A stretch of 64,000 bases of DNA, from assembly GCA_964500775.1 (NCBI GenBank), contig CAZCQG010000007.1, positions 1 through 64,000 of the forward strand, read 5' to 3'. The position numbers were made by a program, and so were the translations under genes. A model generated the notes under the pieces. The model was not told the origin of the DNA, did not search any database, and worked only from the letters and a program-made list of their open reading frames with translations. This document shows, piece after piece, positions 53,961 to 62,311 of the stretch. Origin of the DNA: CAZCQG01 sp964500775 (lineage in GTDB: Bacteria; Campylobacterota; Campylobacteria; Campylobacterales; CAZCQG01). Position 1 is the first letter of the stretch. Each line of letters starts with the position of its first letter.

Positions 53961-54659
53961 ATGGTTTTTACGTTATACCGTTCCAATAGCGCTTTTGAAT
54001 CTTTACTCACCCAAGAAAAAGGGGTTAACGATTATTTGAAAATGATCGGTCTAAAAGGTTGAGGAATTTTTACCGATTTCTCCCCTATAAGCCGTGAATT
54101 GGACGATAGAGTTGATTTTAAAGATTTTCTTCAAGGGAATATTAAAGATTCGGATGTTGTGGTAGTATATGATCTTTGGTGTCTTAGTCATAAGGCTGGG
54201 GAGCTAGTAAAAATCTTTACATGTCTCTTCAAAAAAAAGGTTTCCGTTCATATTGCGAAAGCGGAAATTGAACTTCGAAACGATTCACCCTCTTTTCTTC
54301 TTCTGGGAATCATTAATGATGCTAGGGAGAAAAATCTTCAAATTAAGAGTTCGATAAATTCAGGCAGACCGAAAGGGAGTATATCGAGATCGAAATTTGA
54401 CGAATTGCGGGCAAGAATCATCGATCTTTTAAGAGAGGGGACGAATGTGAGTGAAATGTCTCGAATCTTGGAGGTAAACCGAAGCTCTTTGAAAGATTAT
54501 ATACATTCCAGAGAGCTAAAAGAGATAGCCTTTAGTGCGACAAACATTAAGGACGTGAAAGAGAGCTCTGTCATACTCGAGCAGGCTCAAGATAATCTTA
54601 TGCGAAGTATCGAGTGCCCTTTTGTAAAAAAGCAAAATAAGTCAAAGGAGAGGAAATGA
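53961..54659 (+). CDS. Resolvase/HTH-like protein with in-frame UGA (candidate selenoprotein)
   Basis: Reading from ATG at 53961 (AGAGGAG upstream) the frame is open to 54659 except for one UGA at 54060-54062, codon 34. Both sides are coding and match one resolvase-like fold: MVFTLYRSNSAFES and DYLKMIGLKG before the UGA, then GIFTDF, DVVVVYDLW and a C-terminal helix-turn-helix (GRPKGSISRSKF, then INVSEMSRILEVNRSSL-like text near 160-178) after it. Read as selenocysteine the protein has 232 residues. The usual resolvase arginines (LDRLGR) are replaced by DLWCLSHK, so recombinase activity is unlikely; U34 and C74 could form a redox pair. Its TGA overlaps ccoG. A pseudogene, or a start after the UGA (TTG 54099), are the alternatives. 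Confidence 0.65.
54080..54111 (+). promoter_or_regulatory. Candidate SECIS hairpin
   Basis: Downstream of the UGA, CUAU (54085-54088) can pair with AUAG (54106-54109) and CU (54080-54081) with AG (54110-54111). Inside, CC/GG close an apical loop GUGAAUU whose first G is 31 bases after the UGA. A G/U at the loop start and this distance fit the general bacterial SECIS pattern, but the stem is weak. A competing stem GAGGAAUU/GAUUUCUC starts at the UGA itself. Confidence 0.3.
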
Positions 54660-56077
54660 GCGAGCAAGTCGAAGAAAAGAAAAAAAGTGAGGTAGTGAAG
54701 GAGTATCTGAAAAATTGGACTCCTTACTTTAAACAACGATATGTAGTGTTTTTCATTATTAGTGTAATAAGTTTGGCACTCCCTTTTATTACGATAAACG
54801 GGAATCATATATTTTTGCTATCGTTTGATCATAAGCAGCTCCACTTAATGGGCGTAGCTTTTGATATGCAAGAGTTGTATCTAATGCCGTTTTTGTTGAT
54901 GTTGTTGTTTTTGGGAATCTTTTTCGTTACTACCCTTGGGGGTAGAGTTTGGTGTGGCTGGGGCTGTCCGCAGACTATCTTTAGGGTTATATACCGAGAT
55001 GTGATTGAGACGAAACTTTTGGGTTTAAGAAAGTCTTTTAAAGACAAGCAAAAAGAGCCTGATATGAGTCTTGGGGTAAATAAAGTAAAAAAAGTCGTTG
55101 CAATATTGCTTTGGGGTGTTTTAGCGCTTGTAGCGGCATCAAACTTTACTTGGTATTTCGTACCGCCGGAGGATTTTTTCGCATATATGGCAAATCCGAG
55201 CGAACACTCCGTTCTTTTTGGCTTGGTTACGATTCTTACACTATTTTTGATTGCGGACGTAGTGTTTATAAAAGAGAATTTTTGCGTGTATATTTGCCCT
55301 TATAGCAGAGTGCAATCGGTTCTTTACGACAACGATACCGTTATGACCGTGTATGACTACACAAGAGGCGGCACGATATATGACAATGACGGCGTGAAGC
55401 TCTGGAAGAAGCCACCGGAGGGAGAAGGGGATTGTACCGGTTGTGAAGCGTGCGTAAAAGTATGTCCGACGCACATAGATATTAGACGCGGGATGCAGTT
55501 GGAGTGTATCAACTGCCTAGAATGTGCAGATGCGTGTACGAAAGTGATGGCGGCGTATGAAAAACCTTCATTGATTGATTGGACGAGTTATTATGCGATA
55601 GACAACAAAGCCAAAACAAGATACGTGAGATTTAGAACCGTCGGATATGCAGTTGTCCTGACGCTAGTTATGATAGCGCTAGTGTTTATGAGCGGTAAAA
55701 AAGAGTATATGCTTTTAAATATCAACAGAACTACGGAACTTTATAGCGTTAAACCGAATAAAGTCGTTGAAAACAGCTATGTGTTCTTGTTTCAAAATAC
55801 CGATCGAAAAGACCATAAATACTTTTTTGAAGTCATTGATAACGATAAAATCTACATTAAGCGCCCTACCGAACCTATCTTTTTAGGTGCAGGCAAAAAA
55901 GTGAAACAAGTCGTTATTTTGGCAACCGATGAGGTTTTGGTCGATAGCGACAGAAAAGACACTCCTATTGCGGTAAAAATAAAAGCGTACGCACTAGACG
56001 AGAAAGAGAAAATCGTTGTAGATCGGGATACGGTATTTATTTACCCTAGAATCGACATATTAAACAAAGGGGAGTAA
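54656..56077 (+). CDS. ccoG: Cytochrome c oxidase accessory protein CcoG
   Basis: Membrane iron-sulfur protein needed for copper delivery or assembly of cbb3-type oxidase. It is 473 residues: membrane spans near 30-50 and 75-95, the WCGWGCPQT motif, further spans around 140-160 and 190-210 with VYICPYSR, and two [4Fe-4S] cysteine clusters (CTGCEACVKVCP, then CINCLECADAC) at about 258-292. A last span and a periplasmic Ig-like C-terminal domain follow. The ATG overlaps the resolvase-like gene (ATGA). The ccoNOQP genes are not in the window. Confidence 0.94.
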   Translation: MSEQVEEKKKSEVVKEYLKNWTPYFKQRYVVFFIISVISLALPFITINGNHIFLLSFDHKQLHLMGVAFDMQELYLMPFLLMLLFLGIFFVTTLGGRVWCGWGCPQTIFRVIYRDVIETKLLGLRKSFKDKQKEPDMSLGVNKVKKVVAILLWGVLALVAASNFTWYFVPPEDFFAYMANPSEHSVLFGLVTILTLFLIADVVFIKENFCVYICPYSRVQSVLYDNDTVMTVYDYTRGGTIYDNDGVKLWKKPPEGEGDCTGCEACVKVCPTHIDIRRGMQLECINCLECADACTKVMAAYEKPSLIDWTSYYAIDNKAKTRYVRFRTVGYAVVLTLVMIALVFMSGKKEYMLLNINRTTELYSVKPNKVVENSYVFLFQNTDRKDHKYFFEVIDNDKIYIKRPTEPIFLGAGKKVKQVVILATDEVLVDSDRKDTPIAVKIKAYALDEKEKIVVDRDTVFIYPRIDILNKGE

Positions 56078-56100
56078 AGCAAGGAAACCCTTCCTTGCTT
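56077..56100 (+). terminator. Hairpin after ccoG
   Basis: AAGCAAGGAA and TTCCTTGCTT form a perfect 10-base stem with an ACCC loop directly at the ccoG stop. It is followed by GCCCTATATAC rather than a U-run, and the next gene starts 22 bases on, so it may be a partial terminator or stability element. Confidence 0.5.
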
Positions 56101-56121
56101 GCCCTATATACAAGGTGAGAG

Positions 56122-57087
56122 ATGGATAAAGAATTGCAAGAAATAGGTAGATTGAGGTTTTTTCCTATTACGTTATTCGCCGTGATTATGGGATTTTCTG
56201 GGTTGGCTATTTGCTACCAAAAAGCAAGCGAGATATTCGGTATTACGGATATTGTAGGAAATGGGCTTGCTACGATAGATTTATTGTTGTTTGCCCTAAT
56301 ATTCGGCACTTATATGCTAAAGTGGATTAAGTACCCTTCTGAAGTAAAAGAAGAGTTTATGCATCCCATTAGGTTAAATTTTTTCGCCGCTATATCGATT
56401 TCAATGTTGCTGCTAGCAATCGTGTTTCATCCTATTTTTTCTCCTTTAGCGCAAGCGTTGTTTTGGGTCGGTGTCGCAGTGCATACTTTTTTGACGTTTT
56501 ACACTATCAGTTTTTGGATCAACCATAACTTCGAGATTACTCACAGTAATCCCGCTTGGTTTATTCCTATTGTCGGAAATGTTCTTATCCCTGTTTCGGG
56601 GAGCGGTTTTGCCGATCCGGCATTTTTGATGTTTTACTTTTCGCTCGGGATGCTTTTTTGGATTGTTCTATTTACGGTGATTTTTTATCGTATCATTTTT
56701 CACAACCAATTAGCGCAAAAATTTATTCCGACGCTATTTATCCTCATTGCTCCTCCAGCAGTGGGTTTTATCGCATATATAAAAGTAGGCGGGACATTTG
56801 ATATGTTTGCCCATTTTTTATTGAACATCGCACTCTTTTTTACGTTTCTGCTCTTTTTTATGTTTAAAAACTTCACAAAACTGAAATTTTTTATCTCTTG
56901 GTGGGCTTTCACGTTCCCCTTGGCGGCGATAACTATCGCAAGTATGCTTGCATACCATTTGAGCGGGTTCTTGACCTATAAAATCTTTTCGGTATTTTTT
57001 CTTGCCGTCACTACCGTCGTAGTATCTATTGTAGCGGTTCGAACGGTAGAGCATATGATCAAAAAAGAGGTTTGTGTACAGGAATAA
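56122..57087 (+). CDS. SLAC1/TDT-type anion channel family protein
   Basis: A 321-residue inner-membrane protein with about ten spans. Text such as FFPITLFAVIMGFSGLAI near the N-terminus, NPAWFIPIVGNVLIPVSG and FISWWAFTFPLAAIT matches the SLAC1/TehA (TDT) group, whose members conduct anions such as nitrate, chloride or organic acids. No soluble gate or kinase is seen. It follows ccoG in the same direction with a hairpin in between; whether it supports the oxidase pathway is unknown. A strong terminator follows. Confidence 0.85.
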   Translation: MDKELQEIGRLRFFPITLFAVIMGFSGLAICYQKASEIFGITDIVGNGLATIDLLLFALIFGTYMLKWIKYPSEVKEEFMHPIRLNFFAAISISMLLLAIVFHPIFSPLAQALFWVGVAVHTFLTFYTISFWINHNFEITHSNPAWFIPIVGNVLIPVSGSGFADPAFLMFYFSLGMLFWIVLFTVIFYRIIFHNQLAQKFIPTLFILIAPPAVGFIAYIKVGGTFDMFAHFLLNIALFFTFLLFFMFKNFTKLKFFISWWAFTFPLAAITIASMLAYHLSGFLTYKIFSVFFLAVTTVVVSIVAVRTVEHMIKKEVCVQE

Positions 57088-57111
57088 AAAGTGTTATTCT
57101 AGAATCCGATT

Positions 57112-57140
57112 AAAGAATTGGGGTTTTTCCCCGATTCTTT
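57112..57140 (+). terminator. Terminator after the SLAC1-type gene
   Basis: AAAGAATTGGGG (57112-57123) pairs with CCCCGATTCTTT (57129-57140) over 12 positions with one wobble pair and a TTTTT loop. It lies 24 bases past the stop and 33 before the next start. Confidence 0.7.
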
Positions 57141-57173
57141 GATAGAATAGCGATATTTTTCTCGAGGATTCTA

Positions 57174-58970
57174 GTGTATTTTTCAAAAACAACCATTGAA
57201 TGCGAAAACGTAACCAAGGCAATTAGCGAATTTGCAAAGCAAAATCAGATTAAAACGCACGAAATTGACTATAAGCTACTAGAATACAACACCCTCTACA
57301 AAAAGAACACGGGAGATCTTACACGGGATTTCAGCACCCTTAGCGAAGAGGAACAAGAGGAGATTGCGCGCACCGAGGCGCTTATTTGGCAAACCTACAA
57401 GATAGAGCTTTATCCCGCAGAAAGAATCCGACACGACATCATCATACTTTCATTCGTAAGCGATAAATACCAAACCTCTCTTAGTGCTATCGTGAGTAAA
57501 AGCTCCAAGATATATCTTTGTGACGAGCTAGAAGAAGAGCTGTATGAGTTTTTTATCAAAAAAAAGCTTTCCATGTCGGTGATGATAGGGGTTTTTGATC
57601 CGCTGTTTCAGATGAGCATCGATGATTTGGCTCAAGAGGTGCGTGAGCACAAAAAACTTACCAAAGATTTTACGATAAAAATGGCGCACTTTCCCGCTCC
57701 CGTGATGCCTAGGGATGATGCGATAATTTTTCGTTACTTGGATTCTAAAAAGTACACCAGAAAAGGGGATAAGCGACTTTACTACGTAAATCAAGGAAGC
57801 ATACTCATCGAATACATCGGACCAAAGGAGGGGAAAAACGGTCGCGATTACAGAGGGGAGGGTGTGCACACTCCTTTACCTAAGAAAGAACATCTCATTA
57901 AGTATAGACTCGGAAGCGGCGTAGAGGAAGTGCCCACCGAAGACGGTTTTACTTATGTTTCAAAAAATGAAGGATATGTGACTATCGAAGAGGGGAGAAT
58001 TGATGTCGATAATGAGCTCTCGTTGCAACAAATATCGCAAAAAGAGACGGGCTCGATAGATTTTGGCGTAGATTCCGAGATGGAGATCGACGTGAGCTTA
58101 AGTGATGCCGCCTTGGAGGCAGTCGATAGCAGTATGGTCGTGAAAAGCAATCGTCTCAACGTAGCGGGAAACGTAGCGCAAGGAGCGCATATAGAGACTC
58201 GTTCGGTAAAAATTGACGGGCAAACGCATAAAGATTCTTTTGTGAAGTCGGATGAAGCACTTATTAATATTCATAGAGGATATTTTGAGGGCAGTACCGT
58301 AAAAATAAATAAGCTTGAAGGAGGGTTCGTCAAAGCCGATTATGTAGAGATAAACGACGGGCTTCGAGGAGAAATCAAGGGGAAAGAGGTGAAAGTGACC
58401 AACCTCTTTCCGGGGGTAAAAATATTTGCTTCATCGAGCATCTACGTGCAAAACTTCAAAAATGAAGGGGCAAGCCTCGTCATTGATTACGATCTCAACG
58501 AGATAGAAGGCGAAAATATCGAATCATTGTTAAAGAATATCGAGAATTATGAAAATGACAAAATAAAACTCGCCGAGAAAATAAAAAGGCTTGATTTTCT
58601 CGTAAATAGAGATTTTGCCTTAGTGAAAGGCGAGATAGAAAAATACAAAAAAATTCACGGTTTTATCCCCGAGGGTTTAAAAAGAAGACTTGCCGCTACT
58701 AAAGAAAAAAATATGGAGCTTAATAGCCTCAATAATTCCTACACCGAGGTATCTTCAAAAAGCGCCGATTCTAAGCGAAAAATCACCGCATTGAAAGACG
58801 GAATAGAGCAGTGCAACGTCGCATCTAACGGAAATTGGGGGAAGCTTACTTTTGTCTCTTTTGTTTCAAAAGCGTTTGGTTTTACATTGCGAATCAAAGC
58901 GAGGCAGGGTGATTTGAAATATGCGCTGGCAAAAGACGGTGCGGGTTATAAGATAATTCGAGCCGAGTAA
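57174..58970 (+). CDS. FapA-like DUF342 protein
   Basis: A 598-residue cytoplasmic protein with an N-terminal region of its own (about 1-165), a DUF342/FapA beta-helical core (about 175-450; VNQGSILIEYIGPKEGKNG is the recognisable entry) and a coiled-coil segment (about 455-550). FapA-type proteins are linked to polymer export, flagella and cell shape, but no single function is established. The start is GTG at 57174, with CTCGAGGATTC upstream. It is followed by an EF-hand protein gene after 97 bases. Confidence 0.78.
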   Translation: MYFSKTTIECENVTKAISEFAKQNQIKTHEIDYKLLEYNTLYKKNTGDLTRDFSTLSEEEQEEIARTEALIWQTYKIELYPAERIRHDIIILSFVSDKYQTSLSAIVSKSSKIYLCDELEEELYEFFIKKKLSMSVMIGVFDPLFQMSIDDLAQEVREHKKLTKDFTIKMAHFPAPVMPRDDAIIFRYLDSKKYTRKGDKRLYYVNQGSILIEYIGPKEGKNGRDYRGEGVHTPLPKKEHLIKYRLGSGVEEVPTEDGFTYVSKNEGYVTIEEGRIDVDNELSLQQISQKETGSIDFGVDSEMEIDVSLSDAALEAVDSSMVVKSNRLNVAGNVAQGAHIETRSVKIDGQTHKDSFVKSDEALINIHRGYFEGSTVKINKLEGGFVKADYVEINDGLRGEIKGKEVKVTNLFPGVKIFASSSIYVQNFKNEGASLVIDYDLNEIEGENIESLLKNIENYENDKIKLAEKIKRLDFLVNRDFALVKGEIEKYKKIHGFIPEGLKRRLAATKEKNMELNSLNNSYTEVSSKSADSKRKITALKDGIEQCNVASNGNWGKLTFVSFVSKAFGFTLRIKARQGDLKYALAKDGAGYKIIRAE

Positions 58971-59046
58971 AAATAAAAATAAACTTAATAATATTTCTTT
59001 TTCTATCAATATAAAATAGATTTATAAAGGTACTATTTTTGCTTCT

Positions 59047-59061
59047 CCTCCGTTTCGGAGG
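59047..59061 (+). promoter_or_regulatory. Hairpin enclosing the ribosome site of the EF-hand gene
   Basis: CCTCCG (59047-59052), a TTT loop and CGGAGG (59056-59061) form a perfect stem whose second arm is the Shine-Dalgarno sequence of the gene starting at 59068. While folded, it would block ribosome binding, giving an on/off control (temperature, protein or RNA partner). Confidence 0.55.
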
Positions 59062-59067
59062 TGTAAA

Positions 59068-60063
59068 ATGAAAATAGCGTCTCATAGTTTTACGACGTAT
59101 GCCGAGCATACACTTTTGGAATCTTCAACCACGAGTTTTTCCCTCGGAAAGTTCTCTTTCGGTAATATGATCGAAACGGAACAGAGTGGATTTGACGACA
59201 TAAAAACAATCGGTGAGAAACTCAAAATCTCATTAGTTTTTGAGCTTTTACAGGCTCTCGGTAGGGAGGGCGGAGAAGAGATAAAGAACTATTACGGCGA
59301 GCATGAGGATTTGCTACGCAACGCACAAAAATTGAAGAGCGGTGTGCCAACGGAAGCCCCCGTCTCGTTACTGTCGAGTTTTTTTGAATCGGTGCAGAAG
59401 TTTAGCGAAAAAATAGAGACCAAGATACAAGGCAAAGTGTATACGGAAGATGGACGCGAGATTGTCATCAATGCCGATTTGCGGCTTTCACAATCTTTTT
59501 ACGCGAAAATTGAAAAAAGCGCAGCGTTTATAGACCCGCTTGTCATCACGTTTGACGGAAAACTCCCTGAGCTTGACGGTACGAAATTTTCGTTCGATAT
59601 AGATTGCGACGGTGAAAAAGACCAAATAAGCAGGCTGGTCAAAGGGAGCGGCTTTTTAGCGCTCGATAGAGACGGCAACGGAAAAATCGACGACGGTTCG
59701 GAGCTTTTCGGGACAAAAAGCGGCGATGGATTTGAGGAATTACGCACGTTTGATGAAGACGGGAATGAGTGGATAGATTCCGGAGATTCGGTATTTGATA
59801 GATTGCGAATCTGGTCAAACGACGAGGGTGAGAGTAGACTGATCGCTCTTGGAGAAGCGGGTATCGGCGCGATATATCTCGGCGGCGTGAATGCGGAGTT
59901 TGGATATAGAAGCAGCAACGGAGCCGCACTGGGGCAACTTCGTAAAAGCGGTGTTTTTTTATATGAGGACGGCAGGATAGGCAATGTCTCTCAAGTAGAT
60001 TTTGCAAAAGAGGGCGAATCTAGCGAGGGATTTGGATTAAAGAGTATGTTGGAGCAGATATAA
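59068..60063 (+). CDS. EF-hand calcium-binding protein, copy 1
   Basis: A 331-residue protein. The first 150 residues are a variable helical region without a signal peptide. The second part has several EF-hand/dockerin-like loops: FDIDCDGEKDQIS, LDRDGNGKIDDGSE and FDEDGNEWIDSGD, then LRIWSNDEG and ALGEAGIGAIYLG. This core resembles calcium-loop regions of large secreted surface proteins, but here it is a stand-alone protein and its location is unknown. A paralog faces it tail to tail at 60080. Its ribosome site is held in a hairpin. Confidence 0.8.
   Translation: MKIASHSFTTYAEHTLLESSTTSFSLGKFSFGNMIETEQSGFDDIKTIGEKLKISLVFELLQALGREGGEEIKNYYGEHEDLLRNAQKLKSGVPTEAPVSLLSSFFESVQKFSEKIETKIQGKVYTEDGREIVINADLRLSQSFYAKIEKSAAFIDPLVITFDGKLPELDGTKFSFDIDCDGEKDQISRLVKGSGFLALDRDGNGKIDDGSELFGTKSGDGFEELRTFDEDGNEWIDSGDSVFDRLRIWSNDEGESRLIALGEAGIGAIYLGGVNAEFGYRSSNGAALGQLRKSGVFLYEDGRIGNVSQVDFAKEGESSEGFGLKSMLEQI
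59653..59723 (+). repeat. 71-base inverted repeat, arm 1
   Basis: This segment is identical to the reverse complement of 60378-60448, including synonymous positions, and encodes part of the calcium loop GNGKIDDGSELFGTKS in both EF-hand genes. Single mismatches bound it on each side. The flanking parts of the two proteins are much more different. Confidence 0.85.
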
Positions 60064-60070
60064 AACGGTA

Positions 60071-60090
60071 CGGCGGGAGCTACCCCGCCG
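60071..60090. terminator. Bidirectional hairpin between EF-hand genes
   Basis: CGGCGGG (60071-60077) and CCCGCCG (60084-60090) form a 7-base all-GC stem with a 6-base loop between the convergent genes, overlapping the stop of the minus-strand one. Confidence 0.6.
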
Positions 60091-60967
60091 CCATATCTAT
60101 GTGGTAGATTCCCCCGCTAAATCTATCATCGGTAAAATCTATCGCCGCACTTTTTTGTAGCATCCCCGCTAAATTTCCTTTGCCGTCATACAGCGCTTCT
60201 TGCGTTTTAAAAGCATTGAGGTAAATCACCCCCACACCCGCTTCGCCTAGCCCGATAAGCGAATCTTCCCCGTTGTCGTTCTTTTTCCAGATTCGTAATT
60301 TATCGTAAATGAAGTCTTCGGTATCTATTTTGCCGTCCTTGTTTGTGTCGTACATTGAGAGGTCTAAAAAGCCATCCCCGCTTTTTGTCCCGAAAAGCTC
60401 CGAACCGTCGTCGATTTTTCCGTTGCCGTCTCTATCGAGCGCTAAAAAACCGCTTCCGCGTTTCAAAAGCGAGATCTGATCGCTACGTCCGTCGCTATCG
60501 AGGTCGAATGTAAATTTTTGATCGGATAATTCCGCACCTTTTCCATCGAAATTCACCACGAGGGGGTCAATGAGTTTCGTCTTCTCTAGTTCTTTGTCTT
60601 CATAGATTCCTATCTTTCGTAAGAGCGATTCGCTGATATTTATGAGAATCTCGCTATTAAAATTCCCATCGGTCGCGGTAATCTCTAGGTCGATGACGGT
60701 TTGTCTGATATTTTCGACGTATACCGTCTTGCTATCCCCTTTATCGAGAGCTTCGAGCAGAATGTCGGAGGATTCTTTTTTGATTGCCTTTAGTCTTTGA
60801 AGCGTCTTGTCGAGAAGGCTTTTTTCAAAAGTGTCACGTGATTCTTTGAGGCTGTTCGACGTGCTTGTTTGCGGTGCCTCTACCGCTTGTGTATTCGCTA
60901 CCGAGGCGTTTTTTGTTACGACCTCTAAACTTATGCTGACTTCCGAAAAACGTGCAGAAATATCCAT
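60080..60967 (-). CDS. EF-hand calcium-binding protein, copy 2
   Basis: A 295-residue paralog of the protein at 59068 with the same second half: FDLDSDGRSDQIS, LDRDGNGKIDDGSE, YDTNKDGKIDTED, LRIWKKNDNG and GLGEAGVGVIYLN. The N-terminal 150 residues differ almost completely, so only the calcium-loop part is shared. There is no signal peptide. AAAAGGATTTGTT precedes the ATG. The stop is 16 bases from that of copy 1. A 71-base stretch is identical in DNA sequence to copy 1. Confidence 0.8.
   Translation of the reverse strand: MDISARFSEVSISLEVVTKNASVANTQAVEAPQTSTSNSLKESRDTFEKSLLDKTLQRLKAIKKESSDILLEALDKGDSKTVYVENIRQTVIDLEITATDGNFNSEILINISESLLRKIGIYEDKELEKTKLIDPLVVNFDGKGAELSDQKFTFDLDSDGRSDQISLLKRGSGFLALDRDGNGKIDDGSELFGTKSGDGFLDLSMYDTNKDGKIDTEDFIYDKLRIWKKNDNGEDSLIGLGEAGVGVIYLNAFKTQEALYDGKGNLAGMLQKSAAIDFTDDRFSGGIYHIDMAAG
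60378..60448 (-). repeat. 71-base inverted repeat, arm 2
   Basis: Partner of the arm at 59653-59723. The two arms are separated by 654 bases and lie in opposite orientation, a setting in which gene conversion or inversion by homologous recombination is possible. Confidence 0.85.
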
Positions 60968-61072
60968 AACAAATCCTTTTGTTGAGGTTCGACATCCTTG
61001 TCGTTATCGTGTGATGTAAATTGTGAGTGAGGATATATCGGGTAAAACGGAAAAAAAATTTAGCGGATGATG

Positions 61073-62251
61073 TTAGTCGTGTTTTTTTATGATCCCAAGC
61101 CACTCTTTGAGCTTTTTCTCAAACCCGATGTCGCTTAGCTCTACGACTTTAAACCTTTCGTCAACGTATTTTTGCTCCACCCAGCCGCCGAAATCGTGTG
61201 GATAAAGATAGTTTTCATTGAAATGAGTAATGTTCTTTGGGGTGTCGTATATTTCGCCGTTTCTGATTCTAGCTTGTGCGCTTTTTATCGCTTTGTAGGC
61301 GGTGTTGGATTTTGGGGAGGCACATAGGTAGAGGGCGCACTCCGAGAGGAGGATACTCGCTTCGGGATAGCCTATTTTGCTCACACTTAGCATACAAGAG
61401 GTGGCGAGATTGAGAGCGTTTGGATTTGCAAGACCGATGTCTTCGGCGGCGAGTATTGTGAGGCGTCTAGCGATGAATTCGGGATTCTCCCCACATTCGA
61501 TGAGGCGGGCGAGGTAGTAGATCGCTGCATCGGGGTCGCTGCCGCGGATGGACTTGATAAGTGCACTCGCAAGGTCGTAGTGGGTATCATCCTCGCTGCT
61601 CCCTTCACTCAAAGAAAATGGGCGGATTCTTTTGAGGTCGGCGAGGGTAGGGGTATTTGATAGTTTTGAGCTGAACTCTAAGAGATTGAGCATGGCACGT
61701 GCATCTCCGTTGCTGCTTTCCAAAAGGTAAGTATACGCATCATCTCCTATCTGAATACCAAATTTTGACAGCGCGTTATCGAGAATTTGTCCTAAGTGTC
61801 TTTTTGTAAGTTTTTTAAACTCAAAGAGTAAGATTCTAGAACGCAAAGCTTGCGTGAGCGAGAAAAACGGATTTTCGGTCGATGCGCCGATGAGGGTGAT
61901 AATATTTTCTTCAAGGATGGGCAATAAAACCTCTTGCTGGTTTTTCGAGAGTCTATGTATCTCGTCAATAAATATTAGCGGTTTTAAGAGCGAGCCGCCT
62001 TGGGCTATTTTGCGTATCTCTTCGACTTTGATACTCGTCGCATTCAGATAGCTGATAGGTTGCCCTAATGATTCTGCGGCGAGTTTGGCTAGGGTCGTTT
62101 TTCCCGTCCCGGGAGGTCCGTAAAGTATGGCGTGCGGAAAAATGGAGGAATCGATGAACTTCTGAAAAACCCCGTCATTTCCCACGAGATGTTCTTGCCC
62201 GATAAACTCTTCAAACCTCGTCGGTCTTAGGGCGCTTGCGATATTTGTCAA
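61073..62251 (-). CDS. rarA: Replication-associated recombination protein RarA
   Basis: AAA+ ATPase of the clamp-loader family acting at stalled replication forks. It has Walker [10 protein letters not shown] near residue 46, Walker B FIDEIHRL, the sensor region GASTENPFFSL, and the C-terminal MgsA domain with text such as DPDAAIYYLARLIECGE and AAEDIGLANP. Length is 392. The start is TTG at 62251, with only a weak ribosome site. It is divergent from the small membrane peptide gene at 62312. Confidence 0.95.
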   Translation of the reverse strand: MTNIASALRPTRFEEFIGQEHLVGNDGVFQKFIDSSIFPHAILYGPPGTGKTTLAKLAAESLGQPISYLNATSIKVEEIRKIAQGGSLLKPLIFIDEIHRLSKNQQEVLLPILEENIITLIGASTENPFFSLTQALRSRILLFEFKKLTKRHLGQILDNALSKFGIQIGDDAYTYLLESSNGDARAMLNLLEFSSKLSNTPTLADLKRIRPFSLSEGSSEDDTHYDLASALIKSIRGSDPDAAIYYLARLIECGENPEFIARRLTILAAEDIGLANPNALNLATSCMLSVSKIGYPEASILLSECALYLCASPKSNTAYKAIKSAQARIRNGEIYDTPKNITHFNENYLYPHDFGGWVEQKYVDERFKVVELSDIGFEKKLKEWLGIIKKHD

Positions 62252-62311
62252 AAGAAAACTTTATCTATTTTTGGGGTACAATCACCCCTAAAATTTAACA
62301 AGGAGCAACCG

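Noticed and set aside
53961..54098. UGA as a simple nonsense mutation in a decayed gene
   Set aside because: Not excluded, but less likely: the rest of the frame is intact to a coupled ATGA overlap with ccoG, the ribosome site is good, and there is only one stop.
53961..54659. Transposon or invertible element because of a resolvase-like gene
   Set aside because: No terminal inverted repeats, no second transposase gene, and the resolvase arginines are missing; neighbours rpsU and ccoG are in their usual places.
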